DNA of 64,000 nt from Bacillus sp. X1(2014) (GCF_007678255.1 NZ_VEED01000005.1:62001-126000), one strand, 5' to 3'; numbered from the stretch's first letter, positions 25,540 through 35,722 are shown. A program made the numbers and translations. Notes: generated by a model not told the origin, from the letters alone.

Positions 25540-27266
25540 TAACTGTTGAGGAGTATTTCTTTAACTATAGTGTGAATAAAAATTATACGAAACCATTCCA
25601 AAATCAAGTAGAACAACATATTGGTCAATTGACTAGTAGTGGCCCTCTCCTATTACCTAAGTTAGAAGGTTATCTGGCCTATTTAGAAAATGGAAATCGA
25701 AAACTGTTAGAGGATGTATATTTTAAACGTAGAAGAGATGCCGCCTCTCTAGCCCTTTATTTGCAATGGGGACAGAGTGAAGAGAAATTTCAGCTGTTTG
25801 AGGAGATTCTCTTCACTATCTGCCAGGAATATAGCTGGGCATTACCGGCTCATATTCCTATGAGTGAGGATAAAACGAGATATATAGATGCCTATCAGAC
25901 GGTTGATTTATTTGCATCGGAAACAGCTCATTTCCTAGCAGAATGTACGGTTCTTTTTAAAGAAAAATTACACGCGGCCTTACTTGATATGATCAAAACA
26001 GAAATTGCCAAGAGGGTGTTAATTCCTTTTGCCAGTAAGGAATGGAAGTTTGAGAAACTAACCAATAATTGGAGTGCCGTTTGTGCCGGTTCGATTGGAA
26101 TGGCAGCCTTGATCCTGGAGGAGGATCAGGAGAGACGCGGCCACATTTTACAAAGAGTGGAAGAAGCAATGGAATGTTTTCTACAAGGGTATGGAGATGA
26201 TGGCGCCTGTGTGGAAGGAATGGGCTATTGGGTTTATGGTGTAGGGTATTACAGCTATTTTGCGGATATGTATGAGCAGGTTGAAGGAAAAAATTTATTT
26301 ACTACTCCAAAGTGGAAGAACATTGTGACGTTTCCATTAAAAGCAATGATGCCTTCTTTAAACTATCTCCCTTTCTCGGATTCACCAGAAGAAGTAACCA
26401 TTCCTTCTAGCCTGAATGCTTTCTTTTATAAAAAGTTTGGTATTGTCCCTGCAAAAGAAAGTACAGTGACGAATCTCCACTTTGATCATTGTTATCGCTG
26501 GGGTCATCTAAGCAGGATTTTGTGGTGGAGCGGTGAGGAAGTAAAAGATTCCTATCAAGACTTAAATGGCGAGTTTATTCTCGATGATGCTAACTGGGTA
26601 ATTGTTAAACGATCCAATCTATATTTTGCTGCAAAAGGCGGTCATAATGGTGAATCCCATAATCACAACGATTTAGGTCATTTTATTTTGGGTGATGCCA
26701 AGGGATTAATCTTCGATGATTTAGGTGCGCCGGTCTATACAGCTGATTATTTTGGGGAGAAAAGATATGAGTTTGCCCATACAAGATCGTATTATCATTC
26801 GGTCCCGTACTTAGATAAAGAGGAGCAAAGGGAAGGCTCAGACTATCAAGCGGCGATTGTAGAAATTAATCAGGAGCCGAAGCAGTTCTCAGTGCAACTC
26901 GATCTTCACGAAGCCTATCCGAATACACGGAATCGTTCATTCACGCGTTCCTTTACGATATTGCCTGATGAACGAGAATTAACCATTCTGGATGTTTTTA
27001 CGGAGCCAATTCCCTATGAAACCCACTTTATAACGAGGACGAAGCCTGAAATTCAATCAGGGACTATTTCTTGGAATCATGGACAATGGGTTCTCCATTT
27101 TGATAAGGAATTATTTAAGGTTGGACTTGAAGAGTTAGACATAAAAAATCATTTTAATGAAAATCAAAAAGTCTACACGATCATTTTCATATCTCAGAAT
27201 AACAATCGCCGTGAATTTGCTTTCAAGGTAACCTGGTTGGATGGTGAAATAGATGAATCATATTGA
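25536..27266 (+). CDS. Heparinase II/III-like polysaccharide lyase
   Basis: 576 residues with no signal peptide, so it acts in the cytoplasm on imported oligosaccharides. The N-terminal half is an alpha/alpha toroid-like region (NNWSAVCAGSIGMAAL, then GYGDDGACVEGMGYWVYGVGYY near 225). The C-terminal half is a beta-sandwich with GGHNGESHNHNDLGHF (about 368-383), the heparinase II/III hallmark with catalytic and metal-binding His/Asn. TTG 25536 overlaps the stop of the DUF624 gene, a coupled start. It would cleave uronic acid linkages by beta-elimination; substrate unknown. Confidence 0.85.
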   Translation: MITVEEYFFNYSVNKNYTKPFQNQVEQHIGQLTSSGPLLLPKLEGYLAYLENGNRKLLEDVYFKRRRDAASLALYLQWGQSEEKFQLFEEILFTICQEYSWALPAHIPMSEDKTRYIDAYQTVDLFASETAHFLAECTVLFKEKLHAALLDMIKTEIAKRVLIPFASKEWKFEKLTNNWSAVCAGSIGMAALILEEDQERRGHILQRVEEAMECFLQGYGDDGACVEGMGYWVYGVGYYSYFADMYEQVEGKNLFTTPKWKNIVTFPLKAMMPSLNYLPFSDSPEEVTIPSSLNAFFYKKFGIVPAKESTVTNLHFDHCYRWGHLSRILWWSGEEVKDSYQDLNGEFILDDANWVIVKRSNLYFAAKGGHNGESHNHNDLGHFILGDAKGLIFDDLGAPVYTADYFGEKRYEFAHTRSYYHSVPYLDKEEQREGSDYQAAIVEINQEPKQFSVQLDLHEAYPNTRNRSFTRSFTILPDERELTILDVFTEPIPYETHFITRTKPEIQSGTISWNHGQWVLHFDKELFKVGLEELDIKNHFNENQKVYTIIFISQNNNRREFAFKVTWLDGEIDESY

Positions 27267-29076
27267 AACGATTAAGGGAACGAGCAGAAAAGAGTTAGTA
27301 GGTCTTTTAGAAAAATTGCTAGACCCATTAATCACGCATTTTGACCGTGAAGGTCCTGGCTTGAAGTTTGACACGGGCGGTACGCATTACAGTGAAACCA
27401 CCCGTCAAATGGAAGCCTTATTTCGACCACTCTGGGGAATTGTTCCATTGCTTGCCGGGGGAACAGAGTATAAGGGACTCGAAAGATATATTGCTAGACT
27501 GAAAGAAGGTATCGATCCAGATCATCCACATTATTTCGGGGAAGCACATCATTATGACCAGCGTCTTGTTGAGATGGCTGTGATTGGATTAGCTTTATGC
27601 ATCTGTGGAGAAAAATGGTTAAGTTACTTTAATGAAAAAGAACAAAGCCAGCTGCATGCATGGTTATATCAAATCAATGAACGGGATATTCCGCGTAATA
27701 ACTGGCTCTTTTTCCGAGTTCTAGTGAACCATGGTTTTCGTCTCAATGGCTTCGCCTATGATGAGAAGCGACTAAAAGACGACTTGGAAGCGATCGATTC
27801 CTTTCACCGTTCAGAAGGATGGTATGTAGACGGATACCCTGATCAAATAGACTATTATGTTCCCTTTGCTATCCACTTCTATGGTTTGGTTTACGCAAAA
27901 ACAGCGGCTGAAGATGACCCACATGCAAGAATTTTTGTAGAACGCTCCAAAGAATTTGCCCAATCGTTTGCCTGCTTCTTTGATGGAAAGGGTGCTGCCG
28001 TCCCATTTGGACGGAGTATGACCTATCGTTTTGCCCAGGTAGCATTTTTTAGTGCAGCTATTTTTGCAGAAATTGAAGTCCTGCCTTATTCAGAAATGAA
28101 ATGGCTGGTTGTCGAACACTTAAAGCATTGGATGAAACAATCGATTTTTAGTCATGATGGTTTGCTAACAGTGGGCTATTACTATCGAAATCAGGTGTTT
28201 ACGGAAGGATATAATGCGTTTGGCTCCCCTTATTGGGCATTGAAGACGTTTTTGTTATTGGGGTTGCCTGAAGAGCATCCATTTTGGTCAGTTTCAGAAA
28301 AGGAACCCAAACTCCCTAGCAAAAAATTAATCGCCCCAGCACGATTTTTAGTGACACGGGATCAGAATAATAGACAAGTTCAATTGTATACGGCCGGATT
28401 ACATTGTGAACCACATACCCATTGTGATGCGAAATATGAAAAGTTTGTTTATTCAAGTGTGTTTGGATTTAGCGTCTCTAAAGGTCAGTTGAATTTAAGG
28501 CAGGGTGCATTTGATAATACTCTTGCGGTTAGCTTAGACCCCGAAAGATACTACAAAATGCGCTATGAAAAATCTGAATATCAAGTTACAGAGGATTATT
28601 TACTAACAAACTGGCATCCTTACGAAGGGGTAAAAATTAGAAGTATTATTGTTCCATTTACGCCTTTTCATTTCCGGATCCATAGGATTGAAACAGATCA
28701 GACGATTTATCTTGCAGATGGAGGCTTTGCGTTGGGCTTTGATATAGATGGGGTTCATATGCAGAAAAAAATGGTGATTGAATCAAATCAAATTAAAGTG
28801 ACGAATGACGAGCATCAGGTTGGTTTGATTGACTTTAGCCCTCATTCAGAACTGGAATTTGTATTTGGTGAGCCGAATTCCAACATCATGAAGGATCAAA
28901 CCTATATCCCAACGGCAAAGGCTAAAGTAGAAAAAGGCAAGCATCTGCTCATACATGGATTTTATGGGAGTTTTATAGATGATGCCATTCTAAAAGCCAA
29001 TTGTAATATAGAAGAAAATGAAATCATCTTATCAGTTGGTCAAGAGAAGGTTACCATTCCAAAGAGTTTATTATGA
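27253..29076 (+). CDS. DUF2264 family protein, probable carbohydrate-active enzyme
   Basis: 607 residues, cytoplasmic. The N-terminal part (THYSETTRQMEALFRPLWGI; YFGEAHHYDQRLVEMA; RNNWLFFRVLVNHGFR) is the DUF2264 alpha/alpha-toroid signature. The C-terminal half is beta-rich with LHCEPHTHCDAKYEKFVYSS near residue 382. The two-domain build parallels the heparinase-like protein just upstream, whose stop it overlaps by 14 bp. DUF2264 genes often occur with uronate-sugar loci; a lyase-like role is an inference. Its stop codon lies within the first unit of a 52-bp tandem repeat. Confidence 0.8.
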   Translation: MNHIETIKGTSRKELVGLLEKLLDPLITHFDREGPGLKFDTGGTHYSETTRQMEALFRPLWGIVPLLAGGTEYKGLERYIARLKEGIDPDHPHYFGEAHHYDQRLVEMAVIGLALCICGEKWLSYFNEKEQSQLHAWLYQINERDIPRNNWLFFRVLVNHGFRLNGFAYDEKRLKDDLEAIDSFHRSEGWYVDGYPDQIDYYVPFAIHFYGLVYAKTAAEDDPHARIFVERSKEFAQSFACFFDGKGAAVPFGRSMTYRFAQVAFFSAAIFAEIEVLPYSEMKWLVVEHLKHWMKQSIFSHDGLLTVGYYYRNQVFTEGYNAFGSPYWALKTFLLLGLPEEHPFWSVSEKEPKLPSKKLIAPARFLVTRDQNNRQVQLYTAGLHCEPHTHCDAKYEKFVYSSVFGFSVSKGQLNLRQGAFDNTLAVSLDPERYYKMRYEKSEYQVTEDYLLTNWHPYEGVKIRSIIVPFTPFHFRIHRIETDQTIYLADGGFALGFDIDGVHMQKKMVIESNQIKVTNDEHQVGLIDFSPHSELEFVFGEPNSNIMKDQTYIPTAKAKVEKGKHLLIHGFYGSFIDDAILKANCNIEENEIILSVGQEKVTIPKSLL

Positions 29077-29332
29077 AGACAATTTGCTCTAGTTTTCCGA
29101 AGGGAAAGGGTCATCATCGGCTTGATGAAGACAATTTACTCCGGTTTTCCGAGGAGAAGTGGTTATCATCGGCTTAATGAAGACAATTTACTCCGGTTTT
29201 CCAGGGGGAAATGGTCATCATCGGCTTAATGAAGACAATTTGCTCTAGTTTTCCGAAGGGAAGTGGTCATCATCGGCTTAATGAAGACCATTTACTCTGG
29301 TTTTCCAAGGGAAAATGGTCATCATCGAACCC
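29073..29332. repeat. Five 52-bp tandem repeats with hairpin potential
   Basis: Units begin at 29073, 29125, 29177, 29229 and 29281, each starting ATGAAGAC. Unit length 52 is not a multiple of three, so this is not a coding repeat. Within each unit TTTTCC pairs with GGAAA(A), and in unit 5 outer arms GACCATTT / AAATGGTC are perfectly complementary; other units keep this imperfectly. It fills most of the 300-bp gap between the DUF2264 gene and kduI in the same operon. A role in mRNA processing or stability is possible. Confidence 0.85.
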
Positions 29333-29378
29333 CGGGACAATCCAACCTAAAATATAAAACACAAAGGAGAATAAAACA

Positions 29379-30209
29379 ATGGAAACACGTTATGCCAATC
29401 ATCCGCGAGAAATTAAAAGATATACGACCGAAGAATTAAGGAATGACTTCCTTGTGGAAACCATCTTTGAACCAGGAAAGGTTCATTTAACATATACCCA
29501 TGTAGACCGAATGATTTTTGGCGGAGTTACTCCAGCCCAAAATGAATTAACGATTAAATTGGAAAAAGAACTAGGCGTGAATTACTTCCTTGAACGCCGT
29601 GAACTGGGAATCATTAATATCGGTGGAGCGGGTTCTGTTGTTCTTGATGGAGTTGAATATGATATGGAGCGTCGTGATGGCTTATATGTAGGTAAGGGAA
29701 CAGAACAAGTATTGTTCCGCTCTAAAGATCCAAAAGATCCTGCCAAATTTTATATCAATTCTACGCCAGCCCACCATACCTACCCAACAGTAAAAATTGA
29801 TATCAAAACCATTAAACCACTTGAAGCGGGAGAACCAGGGACATTAAATGAAAGAAAGATTTATCAATACGTACATCCAAATGTTTGCCAGTCATGCCAG
29901 CTTCAAATGGGATTAACGATGTTATCCCCTGGCAGTGTGTGGAATACGATGCCTTGTCATACTCATGAACGTCGTATGGAAGTATATTTGTATTTTGATA
30001 TGGAACCGGATACTCGTGTATTCCACTTTATGGGGCAGCCTGACGAAACTAGACATTTAGTCTTGAAGAATGAACAAGCTGCTATTTCTCCGAGCTGGTC
30101 CATCCATACAGGTACAGCAACAAGTAACTATACCTTTATATGGGGGATGTGTGGGGAAAACATCACTTATGATGATATGGACCATATAAAGATGGAAGAA
30201 TTACGATAG
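29379..30209 (+). CDS. kduI: 5-dehydro-4-deoxy-D-glucuronate isomerase KduI
   Basis: 276 residues, normal length. KduI converts the ketouronate derived from unsaturated uronic acids (DKI) to 2,5-diketo-3-deoxygluconate in the cytoplasm. The zinc ligands are all present: His194, His196, Glu201 (PCHTHERRMEVYLYF) and His243 (SIHTGTATSNY). ATG 29379 has AAAGGAG upstream. It is followed 18 bp later by kduD, the next enzyme. The presence of this pair shows that the locus handles delta-4,5-unsaturated uronic acid products. Confidence 0.96.
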   Translation: METRYANHPREIKRYTTEELRNDFLVETIFEPGKVHLTYTHVDRMIFGGVTPAQNELTIKLEKELGVNYFLERRELGIINIGGAGSVVLDGVEYDMERRDGLYVGKGTEQVLFRSKDPKDPAKFYINSTPAHHTYPTVKIDIKTIKPLEAGEPGTLNERKIYQYVHPNVCQSCQLQMGLTMLSPGSVWNTMPCHTHERRMEVYLYFDMEPDTRVFHFMGQPDETRHLVLKNEQAAISPSWSIHTGTATSNYTFIWGMCGENITYDDMDHIKMEELR

Positions 30210-30227
30210 ATTTCGGAGGGGATATCG

Positions 30228-31010
30228 ATGGAAAATGAATTGCAGCAATTTTCATTAGATTATTTCTCGTTGTCAGGTAAGGTTGCCATCGTAACCGGCG
30301 GTAATACAGGTCTAGGACAAGGCTATGCTGTTGCTCTTGCCAAAGCAGGTGCTGACCTCTTTATTACTACTCATGGCTGTAATTGGGATGAAACGAGAGA
30401 GCTAATTAAACTAGAGGGGCGACGGGTAGAATTTTTTCAGGCAGATTTATCAAATCGTGAATCCATTAATGATATTGTATCCGCTTGCTTAAAGGCATAT
30501 GGAAGAATTGATATTTTAGTAAATAACGCAGGAACAATCCGCCGCGGCCCGCTTCTTGAGTATAAACAAGAGGATTGGGATGCTGTCATGGAAATTAACT
30601 TAAACTCTACTTACTTTTTAAGCCAGGAAGCCGCGAAAGTAATGGCTGAACAAAAAAGCGGCAAGATTATTAACGTGGCTTCCATGTTATCATTCCAGGG
30701 CGGAAAATTTGTCCCGCCATATACAGCAAGTAAACATGCAGTAGCAGGTTTAACAAAAGCATTTGCCAATGAGTTGGCAGAATACGGTATTCAAATTAAC
30801 GCGATTGCTCCAGGATATGTGGAAACGGCTAATACCGCACCAATCCGTGAAGACGAAAAACGTAAAGTGGAAATTACTTCGCGAATTCCTGCTGGCCGCT
30901 GGGCAACACCTGCAGATTTACAAGGCGTGGTTGTCTTTTTGGCAAGTAAAGCATCCGATTATATGAATGGTCATGTTTTAGCTGTCGATGGTGGCTGGTT
31001 AGCTAGATAA
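30228..31010 (+). CDS. kduD: 2-dehydro-3-deoxy-D-gluconate 5-dehydrogenase KduD
   Basis: 260 residues, short-chain dehydrogenase. It reduces 2,5-diketo-3-deoxygluconate to KDG. The NAD-binding TGGNTGLGQG (23-32), NNAG (99-102) and catalytic Ser152, Tyr165 and Lys169 (NVASM and PPYTASKH) are in place. ATG follows GGAGGG. Kinase and aldolase for KDG (KdgK and KdgA) are not in the window and must be supplied elsewhere. A terminator follows the gene. Confidence 0.95.
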   Translation: MENELQQFSLDYFSLSGKVAIVTGGNTGLGQGYAVALAKAGADLFITTHGCNWDETRELIKLEGRRVEFFQADLSNRESINDIVSACLKAYGRIDILVNNAGTIRRGPLLEYKQEDWDAVMEINLNSTYFLSQEAAKVMAEQKSGKIINVASMLSFQGGKFVPPYTASKHAVAGLTKAFANELAEYGIQINAIAPGYVETANTAPIREDEKRKVEITSRIPAGRWATPADLQGVVVFLASKASDYMNGHVLAVDGGWLAR

Positions 31011-31059
31011 TAGAAATTTAAGAATAGTAGTTTTTGTTTACTTCAAAAGGTCGATTCAG

Positions 31060-31102
31060 CCTTTTACAAACAATAGATTTCTAAGATTTGTAAAAGGTTT
31101 TT
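31060..31102 (+). terminator. Terminator after kduD
   Basis: CCTTTTACAAA (31060-31070) pairs with TTTGTAAAAGG (31087-31097), then TTTTT. The GH59-like gene starts only 37 bp later, so it either depends on read-through or has a promoter overlapping this element. Confidence 0.8.
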
Positions 31103-31138
31103 ACGTGTCAATATCAAATTAATTTTGGAGGTTCGCAG

Positions 31139-34100
31139 ATGAAACGAAAAAGAAAAGTTTCTTCCATTCTAGCAACGCTCATGGTTAGTTCGAATTTGAT
31201 TATTCCGTCAGGCCTTTCTGCATATGCAGAAACTGGGACACCTGCAGGGGTGTCTAATAATCTTTTACAGGATGATTTTGGGGATGGTGATTTTTCCTCT
31301 AATCCTACATGGACTGTCGATTCCGGTGTCTGGCAGATTTCTGCTGACCCCGCTGATTCCACAAATAAAGTATTGAACCAGACAGATACAAGCGAGGGAA
31401 TCATTAGTGCAGGGAGTTCAAAATGGATAGACTATGCTGTATCGATGCGTTTGAGGGCGCCAAGTACGGCAAACGTTTGGCCCGGGATTTTGGCACGTTT
31501 TAAGGACAAAAGTAATTATTACTATTTACAAATGCAAAAGTCTAGTTTAGTCCTAACAAAAGTGGTAAACGGGGCGAGTACGACCTTGAAAAGTGCCAAT
31601 TTTACCACGAAAGAGAACACTTGGTACACTCTAAAAATGGTAGTAGTAGGAAACACGATCCAATGTTATACCGTTAATAACGGAGTCGATACACTGGTAA
31701 TCAGCGCAACAGATGATTCGTTTACAAGCGGCAAAATAGCCATAAGAGATAAATGGCAGCCCGTTTATGTGGATGATATTCAGGTAACAGCGATCACAGC
31801 AGCTGGAACAACGGCACCTGCTAACTTTTCGGCTGCAGTCACATCAACTACGGCACGTTTAAGCTGGAATGCTGTCTTTGGTGCGACTGGATATAATATC
31901 TACAGAGCTAAGAGTGCTGCTGGCCCGTATGATATGGTTCAATCCAATGTGAATGGGACATCGGTTACAGATAAAGGATTAGATGCGTCAACAAACTATT
32001 TTTACAAAATAGCAGCGGTTGGCGAAAGCGGGCAATCGGCTTTGTCTGATTCTATAAAATGTACATCAACTGAAGCGATACCTAATCCAGCTGTGCTTTC
32101 ATCTTCGGATATTACAGACACGGCTGTAACACTGAGTTGGAATGGCATTAATGGGGCAGCAGGATATAATCTATATCGGTCAACTACTTCTGGAAGCGGC
32201 TATTCGCTTGTGTATTCTGGTAGAGAAGCATCTTTTAATGATACAGCACTAGTTACGGGGAAAACATATTACTATGTTATGTCCTTTGTTGATGGGAATG
32301 AAGATGAGTCGGCAAAGAGTACAGAAGTAAAACTGACGACCAAGCTAGTTAAACCAGCTATTCCAACTGATATGGCAGCAGGAACGGTAACGGCTGGTTC
32401 AGCAGTTCTTAATTGGAATCAAGTACCTGGAGCTGATACATATCAAGTGTATAGGTCTGACAGCGCTAACGGTAATTACAAGCTTATAGATGCGGTTTCT
32501 GCAAATACATTCACAGATGACAACGTATTACCTGATACCACATACTACTATGAAGTCTCTGCAAAAAATGGTGCAGGAGAATCAGATAAATCTTCATCTC
32601 TCAAGGTAACAACTGAGAATCTCGAAGCTACTCCAATTACTGTTGACGGGAACAAAGCAGATCAGAATCCAGCCAACACCTTTAAGGGCTTTGGGATGGT
32701 ATCAGCTAATGGAACTTCGCGTCTGCTGCTTGATTACAAAGCGGAAAATCCTAAGAAATATCAGAAAATCTTAAACGAGCTTTTTAATCCAACCACAGGT
32801 GCTGGACTCAACCATATAAAAGTGGAGTTAGGCGCAGATCTAAATACTTCTACTGAAACAACACCGGCTACCATGCGTACAGAGGATGAGAAAGCCAATG
32901 TACTTCGCGGGGCAGATTGGCATCTTGTTGCAGATGCTAAAAAGATTAATCCAAATATCACTGTCGACGCACTCCGTTGGGCAGATCCTAAATGGGTAAC
33001 CGACGCATTTAAAACTAGCACAGATGCTGGATATCAGGCCCGTTATAAATGGTACAAGAATACGATTGATGCGGTATACGACACCTATGGAGTAAAGATG
33101 GACTATATCGATCCTGATAAAAATGAAACTGGTTCACCTGATACGGCTTGGGTTAAGTATTTTTCACAGCGCCTTAAGAGTGAGACTGATGAACGCTATG
33201 ATTATAGCAAAATTAAGATTGTCGCCTCCGACGAGAACGCTACGATAAAAATTGCTACATTAATGAAAAACGATGAAGAATTGCGCAATGCAGTCGATGT
33301 AATCAGCATGCACTATAATGCCTATGGAACCGCTGATAGTATTCTGATGAATAAGACATATCATAAGGAAGTTTGGTACAGCGAGGGAACGGCTCCGATG
33401 ACATTCTCAGAATATCGGGTGAATTCTTCGACCCCTGCAGGTGGCTTAGGTGGGACCAACGGTATCCTTGATACGGCAAACCATTTGATTAACATGTTTT
33501 ATTCATCCGATACCAAAAGTGCCTATATGACCCGTTATGAGTTTCAACCGGCTGTCGGTTCATTTTACGACGGCGGACAGTATTCGTCTAAAGAACTGAT
33601 TCATGCTGACAGCCCTTGGTCTGGCTATTCTTATTCCGATTCAGGAGTTCAGATGGTTCGTCATTTTATGAACTTTGCTGAGACGGGCTGGAAGTATATT
33701 CTTGGTGCAAGTTTTGGAGATGGAAGCGGTGCTAACTCCATCAGTAATACGACTAACAATTACCTGACTCTTACCGATCCTGACACGGATGATTATTCGA
33801 TGATTTTCACCAATGATAGTTCAGTACCGCGTAAATACAGTGTTACGGTGGAAAATCTAGATAAAGCCGGAAGCAGCCTAAAAGTCTGGGAAACCAAAGG
33901 TCCGGATTATGGACAAGCTTACGATGCTAACTGGATGAAACATATAGATGATATTACACCTAAAGAAAATGGTGACGGAAGCTATACATTTACCTATATT
34001 GTAAAACCAAATTCTATTGTTACGTTGACAACAACTAGCGGTCAAAAAGAGTATAAACGTGATGCTGATCAAGATGAGAAAAATGATAAGGTTTTACCAT

Positions 34101-35398
34101 TGCCTTATACAGACGATTTTGAGTATAAAGAGGAAAAATACACTCAATATAAGGATGGATCGGTAGTAAACAGTAATGAACAAGGATATCTTGCCAGCCG
34201 TGGAAATACACCACGTTACGCTACCGATATCGGCGGGGCTTTTGAAGTTAATACCAATCCAGACAATAACACGTTGATGGCGCAAATTGATCAAAGCACA
34301 CATGCCAGCGGGGAATGGAATCCTAAGCCAGGTAACGATACAGTGCTTGGAGATGATCGTTGGTCCAATTACCAAGTCAGCATCGATTTTCTACTTGATA
34401 CCGCAACTGAGGGCACAGGTGCTAACTATGCGGGAATCGCTGCACGAAATCTGATTACTAGTGGCGGAGAAAATCCGGGCTATATTTTCAAGGTGTTTAA
34501 GGATGGTTCCTACCAGCTGCTTAAAGGCGGAACTGTGAAATTATCAGGAACGATTAACGGTTTCGACAACTCCAAATGGCATAATGGGTCTCTCAAAGTT
34601 GTGGATAATACAATCACAGCTTACGTTGACGGCACCAAGGTTGCAGACTTTACAGATACAACAAGTCAGTATATGTCCGGTAAAATTGGGATTACTAGCG
34701 GATATTATCATACTCAGTTTGACAACCTTAAGGTAGTTCCGATTGAGGGATCTTCCGCTTATGTTAATCGAGTGGACGATTTGGATTCTCATGTTCACTA
34801 TCAAGGAACATGGAGCCATAATGTCTCTACCGGCTATGGGAATTTTAACCGAACCAATTCTGTTAGTTCACCAGGCGGTATCATGAACTATACGTTTACC
34901 GGAACTGGGGTCAATCTAGTGGGGAACACTGGGACATCCAAGATTAAGGTATTGATTGATGGTCAAGCGGTAGACACAAATTATAATGTTTCTGCTGCGG
35001 GCGATCGTGCCACTTCCTATTCTATCCAAGGTTTGAAATATGGAAAGCACACCATTCAGGTAGAGACAATTAGTGGTTCCTATACAATTGATGCAATTGA
35101 GGCACTGGGTGAATTAGTAGATCATACGAAACCTATTTCTTCTGCAGGGGTTAGTTCATTGAAGGAACTAGTCAGCCGCTTTATTTCCCAAGGTGAGCTA
35201 AGTGATCCAATGATTCCACAGTTAACAAATGCTCTGCAGCAAGCACAGCATCAAATGGACATTGGCAGGCCAGATCATGCAGTAAAGCATATTCAAGACT
35301 TTGTCGACCATCTAAAGAATAAAGCATTAAGTAAATACAGCAGTGAAACAGCTAAAAAAGTATTAAATGCAGATGCAAATGATTTGATAAATAAATAG
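31139..35398 (+). CDS. Secreted modular GH59-like glycoside hydrolase
   Basis: 1419 residues. A signal peptide is cut near AYA-E (30). A concanavalin-like beta-sandwich domain follows (about 42-220), then three fibronectin type III modules (about 222-495) and a GH59 (galactocerebrosidase-like) region from about 500 to 960. Likely catalytic residues are Glu663 (acid/base, DKNETGSPD) and Glu749 (nucleophile, VWYSEG). A second concanavalin-like domain (about 990-1200), a sugar-binding-like beta domain (1207-1320) and a helical FIMAH-type C-terminus complete it. No wall-anchor motif. It likely removes galactose or a similar sugar from the polymer outside the cell. Ribosome site TTGGAGG is good. 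Confidence 0.85.
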   Translation: MKRKRKVSSILATLMVSSNLIIPSGLSAYAETGTPAGVSNNLLQDDFGDGDFSSNPTWTVDSGVWQISADPADSTNKVLNQTDTSEGIISAGSSKWIDYAVSMRLRAPSTANVWPGILARFKDKSNYYYLQMQKSSLVLTKVVNGASTTLKSANFTTKENTWYTLKMVVVGNTIQCYTVNNGVDTLVISATDDSFTSGKIAIRDKWQPVYVDDIQVTAITAAGTTAPANFSAAVTSTTARLSWNAVFGATGYNIYRAKSAAGPYDMVQSNVNGTSVTDKGLDASTNYFYKIAAVGESGQSALSDSIKCTSTEAIPNPAVLSSSDITDTAVTLSWNGINGAAGYNLYRSTTSGSGYSLVYSGREASFNDTALVTGKTYYYVMSFVDGNEDESAKSTEVKLTTKLVKPAIPTDMAAGTVTAGSAVLNWNQVPGADTYQVYRSDSANGNYKLIDAVSANTFTDDNVLPDTTYYYEVSAKNGAGESDKSSSLKVTTENLEATPITVDGNKADQNPANTFKGFGMVSANGTSRLLLDYKAENPKKYQKILNELFNPTTGAGLNHIKVELGADLNTSTETTPATMRTEDEKANVLRGADWHLVADAKKINPNITVDALRWADPKWVTDAFKTSTDAGYQARYKWYKNTIDAVYDTYGVKMDYIDPDKNETGSPDTAWVKYFSQRLKSETDERYDYSKIKIVASDENATIKIATLMKNDEELRNAVDVISMHYNAYGTADSILMNKTYHKEVWYSEGTAPMTFSEYRVNSSTPAGGLGGTNGILDTANHLINMFYSSDTKSAYMTRYEFQPAVGSFYDGGQYSSKELIHADSPWSGYSYSDSGVQMVRHFMNFAETGWKYILGASFGDGSGANSISNTTNNYLTLTDPDTDDYSMIFTNDSSVPRKYSVTVENLDKAGSSLKVWETKGPDYGQAYDANWMKHIDDITPKENGDGSYTFTYIVKPNSIVTLTTTSGQKEYKRDADQDEKNDKVLPLPYTDDFEYKEEKYTQYKDGSVVNSNEQGYLASRGNTPRYATDIGGAFEVNTNPDNNTLMAQIDQSTHASGEWNPKPGNDTVLGDDRWSNYQVSIDFLLDTATEGTGANYAGIAARNLITSGGENPGYIFKVFKDGSYQLLKGGTVKLSGTINGFDNSKWHNGSLKVVDNTITAYVDGTKVADFTDTTSQYMSGKIGITSGYYHTQFDNLKVVPIEGSSAYVNRVDDLDSHVHYQGTWSHNVSTGYGNFNRTNSVSSPGGIMNYTFTGTGVNLVGNTGTSKIKVLIDGQAVDTNYNVSAAGDRATSYSIQGLKYGKHTIQVETISGSYTIDAIEALGELVDHTKPISSAGVSSLKELVSRFISQGELSDPMIPQLTNALQQAQHQMDIGRPDHAVKHIQDFVDHLKNKALSKYSSETAKKVLNADANDLINK

Positions 35399-35432
35399 GA
35401 ATAGAAGAGGCATATCCATTGTCACTTTAGAA

Positions 35433-35472
35433 AGCGGCTCATTTAAAGCAAACGAATGAGTCGTTTTTTTTT
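35433..35472 (+). terminator. Terminator of the GH59-like gene
   Basis: Imperfect stem CGGCTCATT / AATGAGTCG with an 11-nt loop and nine T residues. Confidence 0.8.
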
Positions 35473-35490
35473 GCCTTTAACGTTTAAAAA

Positions 35491-35554
35491 GTCAAAAAAA
35501 TAGATTGATTGGTCAAAAAAACGTTAAAACGGAGTGTGGTGGTTATTTTAAAAT
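35491..35554 (+). promoter_or_regulatory. Predicted AraC-regulator promoter of the SBP/two-component operon
   Basis: GTCAAAAAAA at 35491-35500 and again at 35512-35521, exactly 21 bp apart, with -10-like TAAAAT at 35549-35554 (58 bp after the first repeat). No -35 box is seen; the repeat pair takes its place. Same layout as 40626-40689. Confidence 0.6.
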
Positions 35555-35722
35555 GAAAGGTAAAAGAGTGAGGCTAGGTCTCTTTTTCTCTACCGGGGGA
35601 ATAAATATCATGTCAAATTTTCTGTAATACTATTATAATATTTAATATTAAGTGGAGAAATTTCGATGAATATTTTTGAAAAGGCTTTCTTTTGATGAGA
35701 TAAGACTCCTGGGGGGAAAAGG

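Noticed and set aside
29073..29332. CRISPR array
   Set aside because: The 52-bp units are directly adjacent, with no unique spacers and no cas genes; it is a simple tandem repeat.
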